64,000 nt of DNA from Lasiosphaeria ovina. Lineage: Eukaryota; Ascomycota; Sordariomycetes; Sordariales; Lasiosphaeriaceae. This document shows, one piece after another, positions 54,474 through 64,000 of the stretch. Position numbers and translations under genes: made by a program. Position 1 is the stretch's first letter, and the number at the start of each line of letters is the position of its first letter. Under the pieces are notes generated by a model, which was given only the letters and a program-made list of their open reading frames with translations, was not told the DNA's origin and did not search any database. The stretch spans positions 1,178,001 through 1,242,000 of the forward strand of contig JAULSN010000005.1 in NCBI GenBank assembly GCA_033439765.1, in the 5' to 3' direction.

Positions 54474-54720
54474 TTAAGATGCAAGTTCATTCCGGGCATT
54501 GGATATCAAATGGAAAGAAAAATGGAAGAAACAAAACAAAACGGGACCAGCCGGCACAAGAGAATCGGACGACTAGGATATCAAAAGTCTGTTGCACAAA
54601 ATGTACATAATATGAAAAGAAAATGTATTCCCAAATTTTACTGTATCGTACACAATGACAACCATAAGTACCTATCGACGGTATCGGCGAAGACCAGGTA
54701 GCCAGCGGTCGGCGAGCAGC
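54474..54720. other. Short gap after the cysteine-repeat gene
   Basis: A/T-rich 3' flank without recognisable content. Confidence 0.4.
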
Positions 54721-54957
54721 TTAGCAATGTCGCGTTGTAGCCATATATGTCTCCAGCGTGCTGAGACCATTAGACAGCGCCAGATGTCGAGGCCATCGAC
54801 CTAGCTTGCCACCAAAGACCTGCAGCTCGACCGGGAGCTGGGCAAGGATGTCGGTACGGAAGTCGATCGTCTCCAGTAGGCCACGCAGCTCGCGCACCTC
54901 GTGTAGAGTCAGAGAAGGCACGAGATTTCGCACGTTTTGCCTTCCGTAACAGGGCAT
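54721..54957 (-). pseudogene. F-box protein fragment
   Basis: A 78-codon frame includes LHEVRELRGLLETIDFRTDI then LAQLPVELQV, the usual entry into an F-box (helix before, then LPxEL). The F-box itself breaks off after LQV, where a GTCTTT-type donor could start an intron, and no second half was recognised. Probably a truncated F-box gene rather than a functional one. Confidence 0.4.
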
Positions 54958-56304
54958 TAGGCCCGATGCTGTCGAGATGACGAGCCAGACTGTTGTATTC
55001 CATGCTTGCGAACCGCCGTCTATTTGCTTTGTCAGTACTACGTGAGGTATTTATTCTGCCCAAGCAAGAGGGATCTTGGTGTTTTTTTGCTCGAGTTTTG
55101 AAAGCCGCATCAGTTTTCTGTCCCGAGTGAGACGGCTAAGTTTTCAAAAGTTGTCGTAAAACGATGAAAAGAAGCGCGACTCGCGAGATGATATGGGGTG
55201 TCGCGGGGCAGATTACAGGCTTACCATTGGGTATTCTCAAGTGGGGCCAACTTTCATTCGCTGTGCTTGCTGGAGCTACTGCGGCGCCTGACCTCCGCTT
55301 CACTCCGACAAGGCGCCTGCGTCACTTGCAAAGTCGTTGGCAGAATAACGCGGACTGCATCGGGACTTTGTAAAACGCAAGAAGTATATTCAAGCTTAGT
55401 TATACGTACAGGCGCCCAGGGAGTATTTCTTTGGAGACTTGTCGTTTTTGTGATGTGAGCCACCGACAACCCTAATTTCTGAAGAGCCCTTTGGCCAAGG
55501 GGTTATAAACCGACCTGTGCCTCTCGGCACAGGGCCGGGTTTAGGGGAGGACTAATGACTAATAACCTATGTTCCAGTGTTCCATGGCCTATTTTCCTCA
55601 TCCGACCACAATCCAACACTACATTTAAAGATCGATTGTTACTCATAATGTGAGTTGCATGTCAGCACGCAAATTTGGTGCTTGTCTTCATTCAGCAAGT
55701 GCCGCCCTCGAGGAAGAGTCGAGGAGATGGTGGACAAGTTTGAAAGACGACACAGCAGGCAACCGCTCCCCGCCTTCCCTCGCACCAGTGGCCATCGAAC
55801 ACTGGGCCTTGTTCCTATTGACCCCACTGCTGACCAGATACGGATCATTCTTCCTGTTGCAGCATGGTTAAAATATGTGAAGCACCCCAGATTCTAGCGA
55901 CTCGGCGTTCGAAGAGTGAGAGAGGCGCAAGGATCATGGCCCGTCGACTCCAGCTCGCGGCTACAAACAGGCCTTTAGCAATAGTTCCCGACTACTGATC
56001 ACCACCGACAATGTCCAGCGTAGGCGAGACGTTCAATTCAACAAAATGACGAGGTTGCCGTAAACGGCATAATATGGACGTCCATGGGCCCCTTCTTCAT
56101 CACAAATATCGGGCTGCGGTTCAGCAGCTCGGTGCTTTCTGTGTGCTTCGACGTCAGCGTCGCCATCGGATCCATTCAGACGGTGATGGAGGGCTTCAGC
56201 ATTGACTTGGACTTTTTCAATGGCAAGGATCTATCGCCCGACAACTTCCCCATCCCGAGCGTCTCCACGAGCGGCCTCGCTGTCGCCTTTAACCAGAGCC
56301 CGCT
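54958..56304. other. Gap with one strong hairpin; possible remnant upstream of the C48 gene
   Basis: No gene is supported. Frames at 55650-55897 and 56084-56320 have plausible composition; the second (GFSIDLDFFNGKDLSP) lies directly before the C48 peptidase part and may be its earlier exon, but I could not find a phase-consistent donor. Confidence 0.4.
55507..55543. repeat. Stem-loop
   Basis: CCTGTGCC-TCTC-GGCACAGG is a perfect 8-bp stem with a 4-base loop (55514-55533), extended outside an internal bulge by TAAACC/GGTTTA. No coding frame accompanies it. It could be a structured RNA element or repeat remnant. Confidence 0.6.
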
Positions 56305-56871
56305 GACCATTACAACGTGATGAACGCCTACCTAAATCTCCTTCGTCATGGTTCTCCCGGGAGAGTCAGTGTTGAATACGCTCACTTTTACTCATCGCTC
56401 AAGGAGAACTCATCGCCCAAGGAGAGATGGACGTTCGGCCTTGACGTTGTATCGCACGACTATTTCCTAATCCCCGTCTTCGATTCCCATCACTGGTCGC
56501 TGGCAATCGTCTGTTACCTTTCATCACTTGAGACTTCCGGGAATGCGAATGCTTTTCGCATTCTTACCATCAACTCTATGAAGCAGACCACTCACTTAAA
56601 CGTCGGAAAAATTCTGAAGGAGCACTTCTGTGACGTTATGCATCAAAAGGTTCAACATCAGGTACCAGCACCAAAAGCACGCACAGTGCGAGTCAAAGTT
56701 CCCTAGCAGACAAATGGAATCGATTGCGGTGTTTGCGTCTTATCTTTCGCCGAGGATTTCCCTTGCCAACCCAGCGAGTTCATTCAGAAAGCCGTCAGCA
56801 AAGATATTAGCGAGGGGGACTGGGGTTTCCAACCAGAGAAGATGCGCAGGACTATTTACAGCAAACTATAA
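56305..56871 (+). pseudogene. Ulp1-like (C48) peptidase domain, catalytic Asp replaced
   Basis: Two coding blocks, 56305-56661 and 56707-56871, joined in phase 0 by a 45-bp intron (GTACCA...CCTAG). The first has DHYNVMNAYLNLLRHG (the substrate-side helix), FLIPVFDSHHWSLAIVCYL (catalytic His) and FRILTINSMKQ, where the catalytic Asp of VDS/LDS is Asn. The second starts QTNGIDCGVCVLSF, the Gln and Cys of the oxyanion/active site, and ends in a natural stop. Residues of the triad: His present, Asp changed to Asn, Cys present. Ulp1-type proteases remove SUMO; relatives are also carried by fungal DNA transposons. With no start or N-terminal part found, it is treated as a remnant, but the open frame and intact intron mean a live degenerate gene is possible. 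Confidence 0.6.
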
Positions 56872-58473
56872 GAGCTCGTCTCGGGGTCTGCTGCCACCGA
56901 AAACGAGCGCAATAATGAGGTGGAAGCCGCCAGCTGAGACAGCGGACAGATGCTGATGTGAAAGGACCCATTGGCAGGGAACTGGAGAGAGAAGTTGGAG
57001 GGATTGAACTGGGGATAAGTAATCACATGCCACAACGGAATTAGCCCTTTCATACACGCGCGAGGGTTCTATGGCTACTAAATTTGTAATTTCCTTGATT
57101 TTTAGAGAAGTGATACGAAGTCGACGATAAATACGTAGTATAAGCTCCTGTACGCATCGCGGTACATCAACAGGAGGGGCAGGGACCTTGGCGTTGGCCG
57201 ATGCATCACCGCCGACGCTAGTGGGACATAAAGGGCCTTGAGTTCTGTGGTGAGTTAGGCGCTCTAGCCAAAATCAGGGGCCACTAAACCACAACAGTTC
57301 TTGGTAGTACCGCGCTCAGTGACGTGTTGCGTGACGGGTGGGGAGTTAGGTAGCCGGCGAAAGTGGCAGCCCTGGAATCGGGGCAGACGAAGCAGGCGGC
57401 TTCAATCAGTGGGTCGGCGCTGTACATCAGGGCTATCTCCAGTTGTTTGGAGAGGGCTGAGGCTAGGCTGGTGGCAGCAGATGTCAGTCGGCGAGCCAGG
57501 CCACGGGGAGAGGTGGAGGTGGAGGTGATGGTGTCGCTGTGCTCTTGCATCGGCCCTGCCCGAGTCAACAGTAATGTATGAGGTAATCGGCACCCGGCAC
57601 ACAAATTGCTAAGACACGGAAGCGAGAGCATCCTAACAAGTTGCCAATTCTCAACCTGACAGTGCCCATCATAATAGGAAGCAGGGGAAAGAATCTCCTA
57701 CGTCGAGCCTTTAGGCTCAAAATTGCTACCTACTTCTCCTTTACGCAAAGCCGTCTCCGTGATTCTCCGTTGTGTTTCACGATAAACATGGATGTATTTT
57801 CCGTGCTGCAACGAGCCACTGTGCAGGTGGCTGGCTTGCCATAATGTCCAGGTCCTACCTATGAGGCCACTGGCTTTTAAATATGGCTTGTAGTTCCCAC
57901 ATTTGACCATCATACTGATGGCCAAATGTGGGTCGGATATCGCACGTGATGTCTTAGTCACAGATTCCGTTTGGCCCATCTAAACCCTAGAAAAACTATG
58001 AGACCAAGACCACTCTCCAACCGCATCCACGCGACATTGTCACCCTTGATAACACGGCAGAACTTGGACAGTTCTGGCAGGTTAGCGCGCCGGATACGTC
58101 ACGAAATGACGATGAGAACGACGATATCGAATATAATGCCTTGTTGTTAATATACGATCGACTCCAGGAAGTCGACAAATTTCGTAAATAGCTTAGTTAA
58201 ATATTTTAAAAATAATATTTATAGATTTCCGCCTCCTCCAAAAGAAGAATACGGATAAGTTAGTATATATTAATTCTCAGCTTAAGATATAAATAGTGGC
58301 TTTACTAAGTTGAATAACGGTAGCTAATTGCACCCGTAGGAAACAAAACGAAAGTTATAGGCTGGTATCCTAAAACCTAGGATTAGACCTAGTTTGGATA
58401 CGGCAAGTATAACCAGAACATCCCTAGGACTCGGCTCGGCTCAGGGCGATACCCAGTGCGCCTCAGCTCCTGC
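56872..58473. other. Gap with one long hairpin
   Basis: No gene supported. An A/T-rich stretch at 58190-58330 and a strong inverted repeat at 57896-57932 are the only structures noticed. Confidence 0.5.
57896..57932. repeat. 16-bp inverted repeat with 5-base loop
   Basis: CCCACATTTGACCATC and its near-perfect complement (one mismatch) around ATACT. Could be the palindromic scar or end of a foldback element. Confidence 0.75.
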
Positions 58474-59456
58474 TCAGGTTTCAAGCCTAATACGGATTGG
58501 CCAAAAAACGTTGTCGGGGGTAACTATAGAGGTCGTTAACCCCCACATAGCAACAAATGCGACGAGTATTATGAAGGGTGACAACCTCGCTTCGACAGAG
58601 TCTCCCTGATCGGGGATCAATGTTGCGAGGATGATTCCGATGACGGGTAAAAGGACAAATGTGTAGGCGGCGAATATGGCAAAGACGCGTTGGGCAGTGC
58701 GCTCCCACGCGCTCGTCACATTGGCGAGATATCTCCGGCCCCAGATCGGTTCGTCGTCGGGACTCCACGGGCCGGTGGGGATGATCGTCGTGTCTTTCGG
58801 GTGAATCTCGGCAAGGAATCCAAAGTCGATATTGGCTTTGTGCATTTCTTCTTCTAATATCTTGTGGTCGACCCGGTGCTCGGATGACGTAACGAATGGA
58901 TCGTCATCTGTTCCAGCAAATCCGATCATGTAGTCATAATCACGGACAGCTTTGACTGTAATTCAGCACGATCAATTAGCGTTCTTCCTGCGGTTCGTAA
59001 GAGAGTAGACTGATTTTTATAATTACTGTAAGCCTCGAGGTCATCCTCCCAGTCAGTCCACTTGATTTCTTTACTGCCTTTGGCCTCCCCGCCGCCGGCC
59101 GCTTCGCTCTGGGGTTTGGTGGGTTGTTCCCCAGGTTTTGTCATGGCGGCCACATGGCGGAGCAACTTGATCTGGAGCTTTCTCATCTTCATCCTTTGGA
59201 GCTCCGCGAATTGAACACGAAACCCTTTTCGACCGCCTAATCCCTTGTTTTGGTCGACGCCATCAAGTCGGCGGACCCAAAACGAGGATGGGAGTCGGCT
59301 TGATACCGTCTGCACAAGATTCGCTCGGTGGTGATTGAGGAGCCAATCATATGATTCATTTGAGTGGGAAACATGTCGGCCGCCTCCGGTATTGTTTGCC
59401 ATGAGGCCAAATAAGATAGGCCGAATTCCAGCTGCGGTGGCTAGGTCGTCTGGCAC
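58474..59456 (-). CDS. DUF6594-like membrane protein, N-terminus unresolved
   Basis: The reliable exons are up to 59456 down to 59027, and 58955-58474, joined by a 71-bp intron (GTAATT, GCTAAT branch, TTACAG; phase 1). The product contains GIRPILFGLMANN, FRVQFAELQRMKMRKLQIKLLRH, WEDDLEAYIKAVRDYDYMIGF across the splice, and two C-terminal hydrophobic helices (FAIFAAYTFVLLPVIGIILA and FIILVAFVAMWGLTTSIV). The LQxxKMRxLQ and AVRDYD patterns followed by two to three C-terminal helices fit the fungal DUF6594 group. Position 59456 is a GTG, not a start; a second minus-strand frame (59356-59781) with RCVETALNHSRAMEQAKLKV and an ATG at 59781 is a likely N-terminal exon, but I found no phase-consistent donor/acceptor, so a frameshift or missed intron is possible. 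Confidence 0.6.
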
Positions 59457-59774
59457 CGAAACAATGGCAGCTGTTGCCTTCAGTGACAGACACCCAATTA
59501 ACTACGAGGTCTCGCGGTCTAATATGGGTTGAGGGGGTGGTCATTCCGGACGGTCTCGCCCCCGCCATGACTTTTAGTTTGGCTTGTTCCATGGCCCTTG
59601 AGTGGTTGAGAGCTGTTTCAACGCAGCGCCACCCAAGTGAGAATGACGTGAAGGGCGGGGTCAAGGAGATTCGCATAGTTTCCATGTGTTTCCTCCAGTC
59701 GCTAGCATCTCTAGAGCAGTCCCTCGAGTGACGTGTCTTCGTCGACCAGTAGTGTTCATATTGTTCTAGTCGGG

Positions 59775-61016
59775 ATGTCATCGCCAACCCTACGGGAACC
59801 GGAGGAACAGAGCGACTCGCGGAGTAAAACCAATCAGCAAGTCCTAATAAACCTGGGAGATGAACGCGAAATCATACAGCAGAACACTCAGGAAGTCCAA
59901 GATCCGACGCATCAAGGCCTCGACGATCGAGAAAAGAGGCAACGCGTCGTGCAAAAAATTAGTGCTCAAACCAGTCAGAGTGCTGACAGCGAAGCCGCGA
60001 GGGAAAGGGCCAGTCATGAAATATTAAGCGAGAAGGTGTACGACCTGAAGGAAGCGGGTGATGAAGCCGACGGCGGGGCTGGTGAGGGAGTCACGGTAAG
60101 CCGAGAGGCTTCCCATCCTTCAGCCGATTGGGAACTTGAAGAGAGAAAGCCAGCAACAAGTGAAGCGGATTTCCCCTCAAGCAAAGAGGAAAATCATGAA
60201 GCAGTGGTTAAAAGAGCCCACAATGGGGCTGGCGAGGAATAGGGCAAGCAAGAGACCGATACCGCGGACGGCGAGCAAACTACCGCCCCTAACCCTGAAG
60301 AAAAAAAGCCATCGGCCATGAAAGGGGACGTTCTCTCATCGGACGAGGAACGTCCCGCCCCTATGACGGAACACACCACCCAGGAACCTCCTGCCCCTGC
60401 GACAGAACATACCGCCCAGCCAACTACCGCCCCTACGACGGAGACTGCAGGCGGTCAAGAGATACTACTCGAAAACATGAGGCCTGTTAAAAAGGGTCGG
60501 CTATCGTCAAGATGGCTGGAGTTGACGTTTCCACCAGGCACTGACCGTCTCGCGAATGAGTATTGCACCGAGCTCAACCGGGAGACCCACAACGTCTGGC
60601 GAAAGCTGTCGCAATGGCCTAGGGTAGCCCGCTTTCACCGGAAGACCTACAACGTCTGGCGAAAGCTGTCGCAATGGCCCAGGGCAGCCCACTTTCCAGA
60701 TCCTCCAGATACTCCGGAACCTCTGACCCCGGAAACGACACGCAGGATAATGGTTCCGGTGTATGGCCTTCGCCAAGTGACGCCTTCTCCAGAGGCTCCC
60801 GAGGTAAAATTTACACAGGAATTCAGACATGGATGGCAGGCGGCGAAATTCAAGAACTACGCCATTCTATTCGAACACCCATCTGACGAACGATCGAACC
60901 GTAAGAAGCTGATCATGCCTGCCCTTTCGCGGGAGGAATTCCGCGAGAAGTTGAGCAGCAAAGAGTCAAAGGTGGTGCACTATGGATTTTTCATTTGGGT
61001 CGTACTAGGTGGATAG
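59775..61016 (+). pseudogene. Acidic, disordered hypothetical protein with in-frame TAG
   Basis: From the ATG at 59775 one frame stays open to 61016 (414 codons) except for a single TAG at 60240-60242 (codon 156). The N-terminal 250 residues are Glu/Asp/Ser/Thr/Pro-rich and predicted disordered. The C-terminal 165 residues are ordered (FTQEFRHGWQAAKFKNYAIL) and end in a hydrophobic FFIWVVLGG. A 20-residue unit with NVWRKLSQWPR occurs twice in tandem (next entry). No family is recognised. Either the gene is dead, the TAG is read through, or a second start downstream (for example the ATG at 60318) makes a 232-residue protein. Confidence 0.5.
60581..60700 (+). repeat. 60-bp in-frame tandem duplication
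   Basis: Two 60-bp copies differ at a few sites and keep the frame, doubling a 20-residue segment (NVWRKLSQWPR core). Recent, coding-compatible duplication. Confidence 0.85.
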
Positions 61017-61211
61017 ATAGCTAGAAACCGGCGTGGCAGTTGTAGGCTATTCTACCATCGAGAAGATAGGAGGGAAGAAGGGGAGTAGACCTCCCAGTGG
61101 TTTGGCAGCACACGGACCACAGAAATTAGATGGAGAGATAGTGTAATTAAGCCAAATCGACCCAAACACTAGGCTTGTTGAGCAGAAAAATAGGAATACG
61201 AACAATCGATA

Positions 61212-61551
61212 TTGCTATCTTCGTCCGACCAACTTGTCAGGTCCCGCCTGGTCATCGTGGGCAACTGGCTTGCGCCCGTTCTATCGTCGGTGCTCTTGGT
61301 CGGGGCGGCCTTGGTTCTTTACTCCATCCAGGACACAATGGACAAGCTGCTCGCCATAATTCCGATGACCATCACCTTCTCCCTGATTATGCAGGCCTTC
61401 ACGTCTGCGAGCCGAGCCGGGATTTTTGTCGCTGTAGCTGGGTATGTACGCCCCTCCATTGTTATGTTCATAGAGAAGTAGCTAATTAATGAATAACCCG
61501 GCCCTTAGATTCGTGGCCGTTGAGGTCGTCTTTGTCGGAAACGTCTCCTGA
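61212..61551 (+). pseudogene. DUF6594 C-terminal membrane fragment
   Basis: Exons 61212-61441 and 61509-61551 (GTATGT...CTTAG, phase 2). They encode RLVIVGNWLAPVLSSVLLVG, IIPMTITFSLIMQAF, TSASRAGIFVAVAGFVAVEV and VFVGNVS, the three-helix C-terminal end of DUF6594 proteins, where the penultimate AxxAYAAVxVVFVG pattern is typical. No start ATG or N-terminal domain was found upstream, so the gene is truncated at its 5' side or joined to exons I could not detect. The splice sites are still good. Confidence 0.55.
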
Positions 61552-62504
61552 TGAGTTTCTCAGAAGCGGGGTCTGGCGTCGAACTATCAGTTATCTCGGG
61601 TTGGACAGCAGCACGCCGCACAGAACGGACTGTGTGCTTAGTAAGCCCGAGGAGATGTTGCCGATTGAGGCGCACCCTCCAAATCCCCTAAGACGAGCTC
61701 CAACGCAGGCGGTGCGAAAAGTGCTGGGCTCCCGGGCACTGTGAACCAACCAGCGATACGAGGCCCATAAATGCCTCAAACCCCGCACTTTGTCCAAAGG
61801 GCGGCAGACCTCATCAACTTTACACAAACTCGGGACGGGTTGTAAGCTAGGTAGAGAGAGACCTAATGTTACCTTGGTTTTCCCTACTATTGTCATTCAG
61901 TTTATACGTAGAGTCTCTACTTTGGTGCTTCTTTGCGGAAAGGCCTAGCCGTTGCCAACTGGGCACTGAGAGACCACTTCGAAAAGCTCATCCTACAGCC
62001 TTATAGTCGACCCGGTTAGCTGACGATGACGTACTTATGGGCCAGGAGAAGGAAGTTCTCGGACATCTTAAGCAGATACACAGAGTCAGTCTGGAGCGTC
62101 TTGATGAAGCGGGAGGGAGGCTAGTAGCACACGGTCGGCATGTCGCTCGAGAGCAGGTGCATCCATTTGGCGGCGTCGCCGCCTCGGTGGGGGGTTGCCG
62201 AAGAAGACTTGTCCCCATCCAGCCCCAATCAGCAAGTGTTGGGAGGAAAGGTAAGGACTGGATTGCTTGGAGGAAGTCTAGCTATCTGGGCCATAGCGGA
62301 ATATATATGTGGAAGTGATGGCCTGGACCGGTGGATCCCATATCTACTTATGCCTCGGCTTCAGGGCATCAGGCCGGGGTCCGGCCTGATCCCTGCTAGC
62401 CTGGCCACAAGTATCGATGGAGATGTCACTTCGAAAGAGCTTGGAGGAGAGTCTGAAACAGTGGCTACTCTTTGAATGCGATTTCACGCACAGCGCACGG
62501 CTAG
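61552..62504. other. Gap, nothing secure
   Basis: Short frames only. The stretch from about 62340 on has codon-like composition on the plus strand and may be the earlier, more decayed part of the HEAT-repeat gene that follows. Confidence 0.4.
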
Positions 62505-64000
62505 CAAGCGAAGTGGAATATCCTGAGCATCCTACAGCGTTCTTGCATCGGCTTGTCCGGCGAGATTCTCATGGCCGTCGTTGTGCGCTTAGAAGACCAA
62601 AACTCGGACGTCAGACAGGCCGCTTTAGACGTCTTGAAGGCACAGTCCAGCTTGTCCGGCGAGGTCCTCGCAACTGTGGCGCCGCTACTGGAATCCTAAA
62701 GTTTAGGCGTAGGTGGCCCGGCAGAAAGCATACTGAGGAGACATAAAGAATTCTATTCTACCCTTTTCAGCAGTCCATTTTTGGGATCACTACTTAAGAT
62801 CTTGTTGCGCTGTAGCTTTAATGAGCAATGGAGCTGCTATGTCGAGGATAGGATATCCTACGTCAATGCGCCAGACGGGGTCAGAAATTTCCGCATTGAT
62901 AATATGAAAGAGTTCATGGATATACTTACAACTTCGTCGATGCCACTGGGCAGACGCTATCCCGATCGAGTTACTATTCCTATGCCTGCCAGTCGTCAGG
63001 TCGAGATAGCTGTGGCTATAGCGACTCCCGGATGCTAGGATCATCAAGTCGAGTCGAAGGCTTCTGTGGCATGGGAACTACTGCAGTGCATTCAGGGGGA
63101 ACTAGGCCGAGACCCGTGTCTCAGCTCAGTCCTTACTATTATGGAAGAGAGACTATCATATTCATGTGCCGTCAGTTGCAGAGAGTATGTTAAGTCAATA
63201 TGGGGTTGCCTTGGGCTATTATTCCTGGACAACCTGGAGAAGGCATTGTTGGGCGCCCAACTAGACTCGCCAAGTATGTGCTTTGACTTTGTTTCCTTTC
63301 CGAAGCTTACAGTGACTCTAGGCCAAAGTTGCCATTTCGCACTCTCCTCCATAGAGGGCGAGACTAGTGGTCTTCCTACCTTGGTTACCTTCAAGGGTGC
63401 ATCCCCGGAGATATCGATACTCGGCTAGTTTCTGTCATGGATTGCCGCGACTTCCGACGGCCACAGTACAGCAAGCTCTCGGCTTCCATAGTAGACTTCG
63501 TGGGTGATCCGTCGGCGAACGAAGACACTATGGCTATAGCATTCCGAATACATATGCAGAACCTCGCCCCTATGGTGAATGATGTCAGCCCCCCAGGTTG
63601 CTGGCATCCACCTTTTCCGAGCACAATCATGACATCGGGATTTCCGGTCCCCCCGCATCCAGGGACGATTGGATCACGAGTTTCCTTCGATATCATGCTC
63701 GAATTGGCCGGCATCTCGTACCATGTGGACTTGCAGGAAGCTGGTGACGGCGACTACGGCATTTATTCCAAAAGGGATATCGTCTATTCTATATCTAATA
63801 GGCCACTTCGTCGACACAAATACCATCCTATGGCACATAGTGACAAACACTGATGGAATTGGACTAGGGCGAGACTGCTCACCAAACGATATCTTTAGCA
63901 GTAGGTGGGTAAAAAACCGAGATCTCGAGACGCTGCGCTCCGCAGCCGCCATTCTCGGCTACTGCAGAGAAGCGGCAATTCAGCTGGGAACAGAGGACCG
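62505..64000 (+). pseudogene. Decayed HEAT-repeat / NLR-like 3' region, runs off the edge
   Basis: One frame from 62505 to 63425 shows LSGEILMAVVVRLEDQNSDV then RQAALDVLKAQSSLSGEVLA, two HEAT-type units of the kind used as repeats in fungal NACHT-HEAT proteins. After these come an ESILRRHKEFYSTLFSSPF block, FNEQWSCYVEDRISYVNAPD, and then WELLQCIQGELGRDP...SCREYVKSIWGC. This frame is interrupted by TAA at 62697, TAG at 63036 and TAG at 63426, with coding resumed in the same frame after the first two. Beyond 63430 the coding sense moves to another frame (RRPQYSKLSASIVDFVG..., 63437-63800) and again near 63795 (ILWHIVTNTDGIGLGRDCSP...) to the window edge. Clearly a pseudogene with stops and at least two frameshifts. 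Confidence 0.65.

Noticed and set aside
57284..57631. 115-codon minus-strand frame with RCP-like composition
   Set aside because: Both strands are open over the same part and no motif is visible.
58926..58960. Frameshift between the two halves of the DUF6594-like gene
   Set aside because: A 71-bp intron with GTAATT donor, GCTAAT branch and TTACAG acceptor joins both halves in phase, so no frameshift is needed.

Overview
The window is from the nuclear genome of a filamentous ascomycete (Pezizomycotina, most likely a Sordariomycete). The reasons are short introns (about 45-105 bp) with GTRNGT donors and CTAAC/CTGAC branch sites, Zn2Cys6, HET, NLR-like, DUF8021, DUF6594 and Ulp1-like genes, and decayed repeats. 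No tRNA, rRNA, CRISPR array or bacterial-type operon was seen. The exon structures below were worked out by hand from splice signals and phase; none has transcript support.

Layout. 1-5.5 kb: two divergent paralogous genes of unknown function, a membrane-anchored thioredoxin and a YdeI/OmpD-associated-type protein. 6.1-13.3 kb: an NmrA/SDR-like reductase, a Zn2Cys6 regulator, a SnoaL-like protein and a 14-helix MFS exporter. Their promoters share CCGCGG and CGGAATTT motifs, so they may form a small regulon without a synthase. 13.9-15.4 kb: an AAA+ ATPase that appears truncated at its N-terminus. 15.4-19.7 kb: a repeat-rich stretch with direct repeats, strong hairpins and a broken HET gene. 19.7-28.3 kb: the most unusual part, a 1938-residue six-exon protein with an internal Hint (hedgehog/intein) domain and a C-terminal multi-helix membrane module, followed by a DUF7708-like protein whose NTPase region has lost its P-loop.

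29.6-32.3 kb: three small secreted proteins in a row. 33.3-34.2 kb: a decayed MYND-finger gene. 34.7-46.9 kb: a fungal NLR (nucleoside-phosphorylase-like domain, NACHT, about 33 ankyrin repeats), then a second ankyrin gene whose SPRY tail is cut off by an in-frame TAG and a frameshift. 48-51.5 kb: a polytopic membrane protein with a signal peptide and a Ser/Thr-rich single-pass protein. 52-57 kb: a MITE-like element, a secreted protein made of three cysteine-rich repeats each split at the same place, an F-box remnant and an Ulp1/C48 peptidase-like remnant. 58.5-64 kb: DUF6594-like genes, a disordered-protein gene with an in-frame TAG, and the decayed 3' end of a HEAT-repeat gene that runs off the right edge.

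Together the right two thirds looks like an accessory, fast-evolving region rich in self/non-self recognition genes (NLR, HET, DUF7708, ankyrin, HEAT), secreted proteins and repeats. Five in-frame stops in otherwise open frames are all TAG or TAA, the type expected from C-to-T change at CAG/CAA codons, and so are compatible with past RIP-like mutation.
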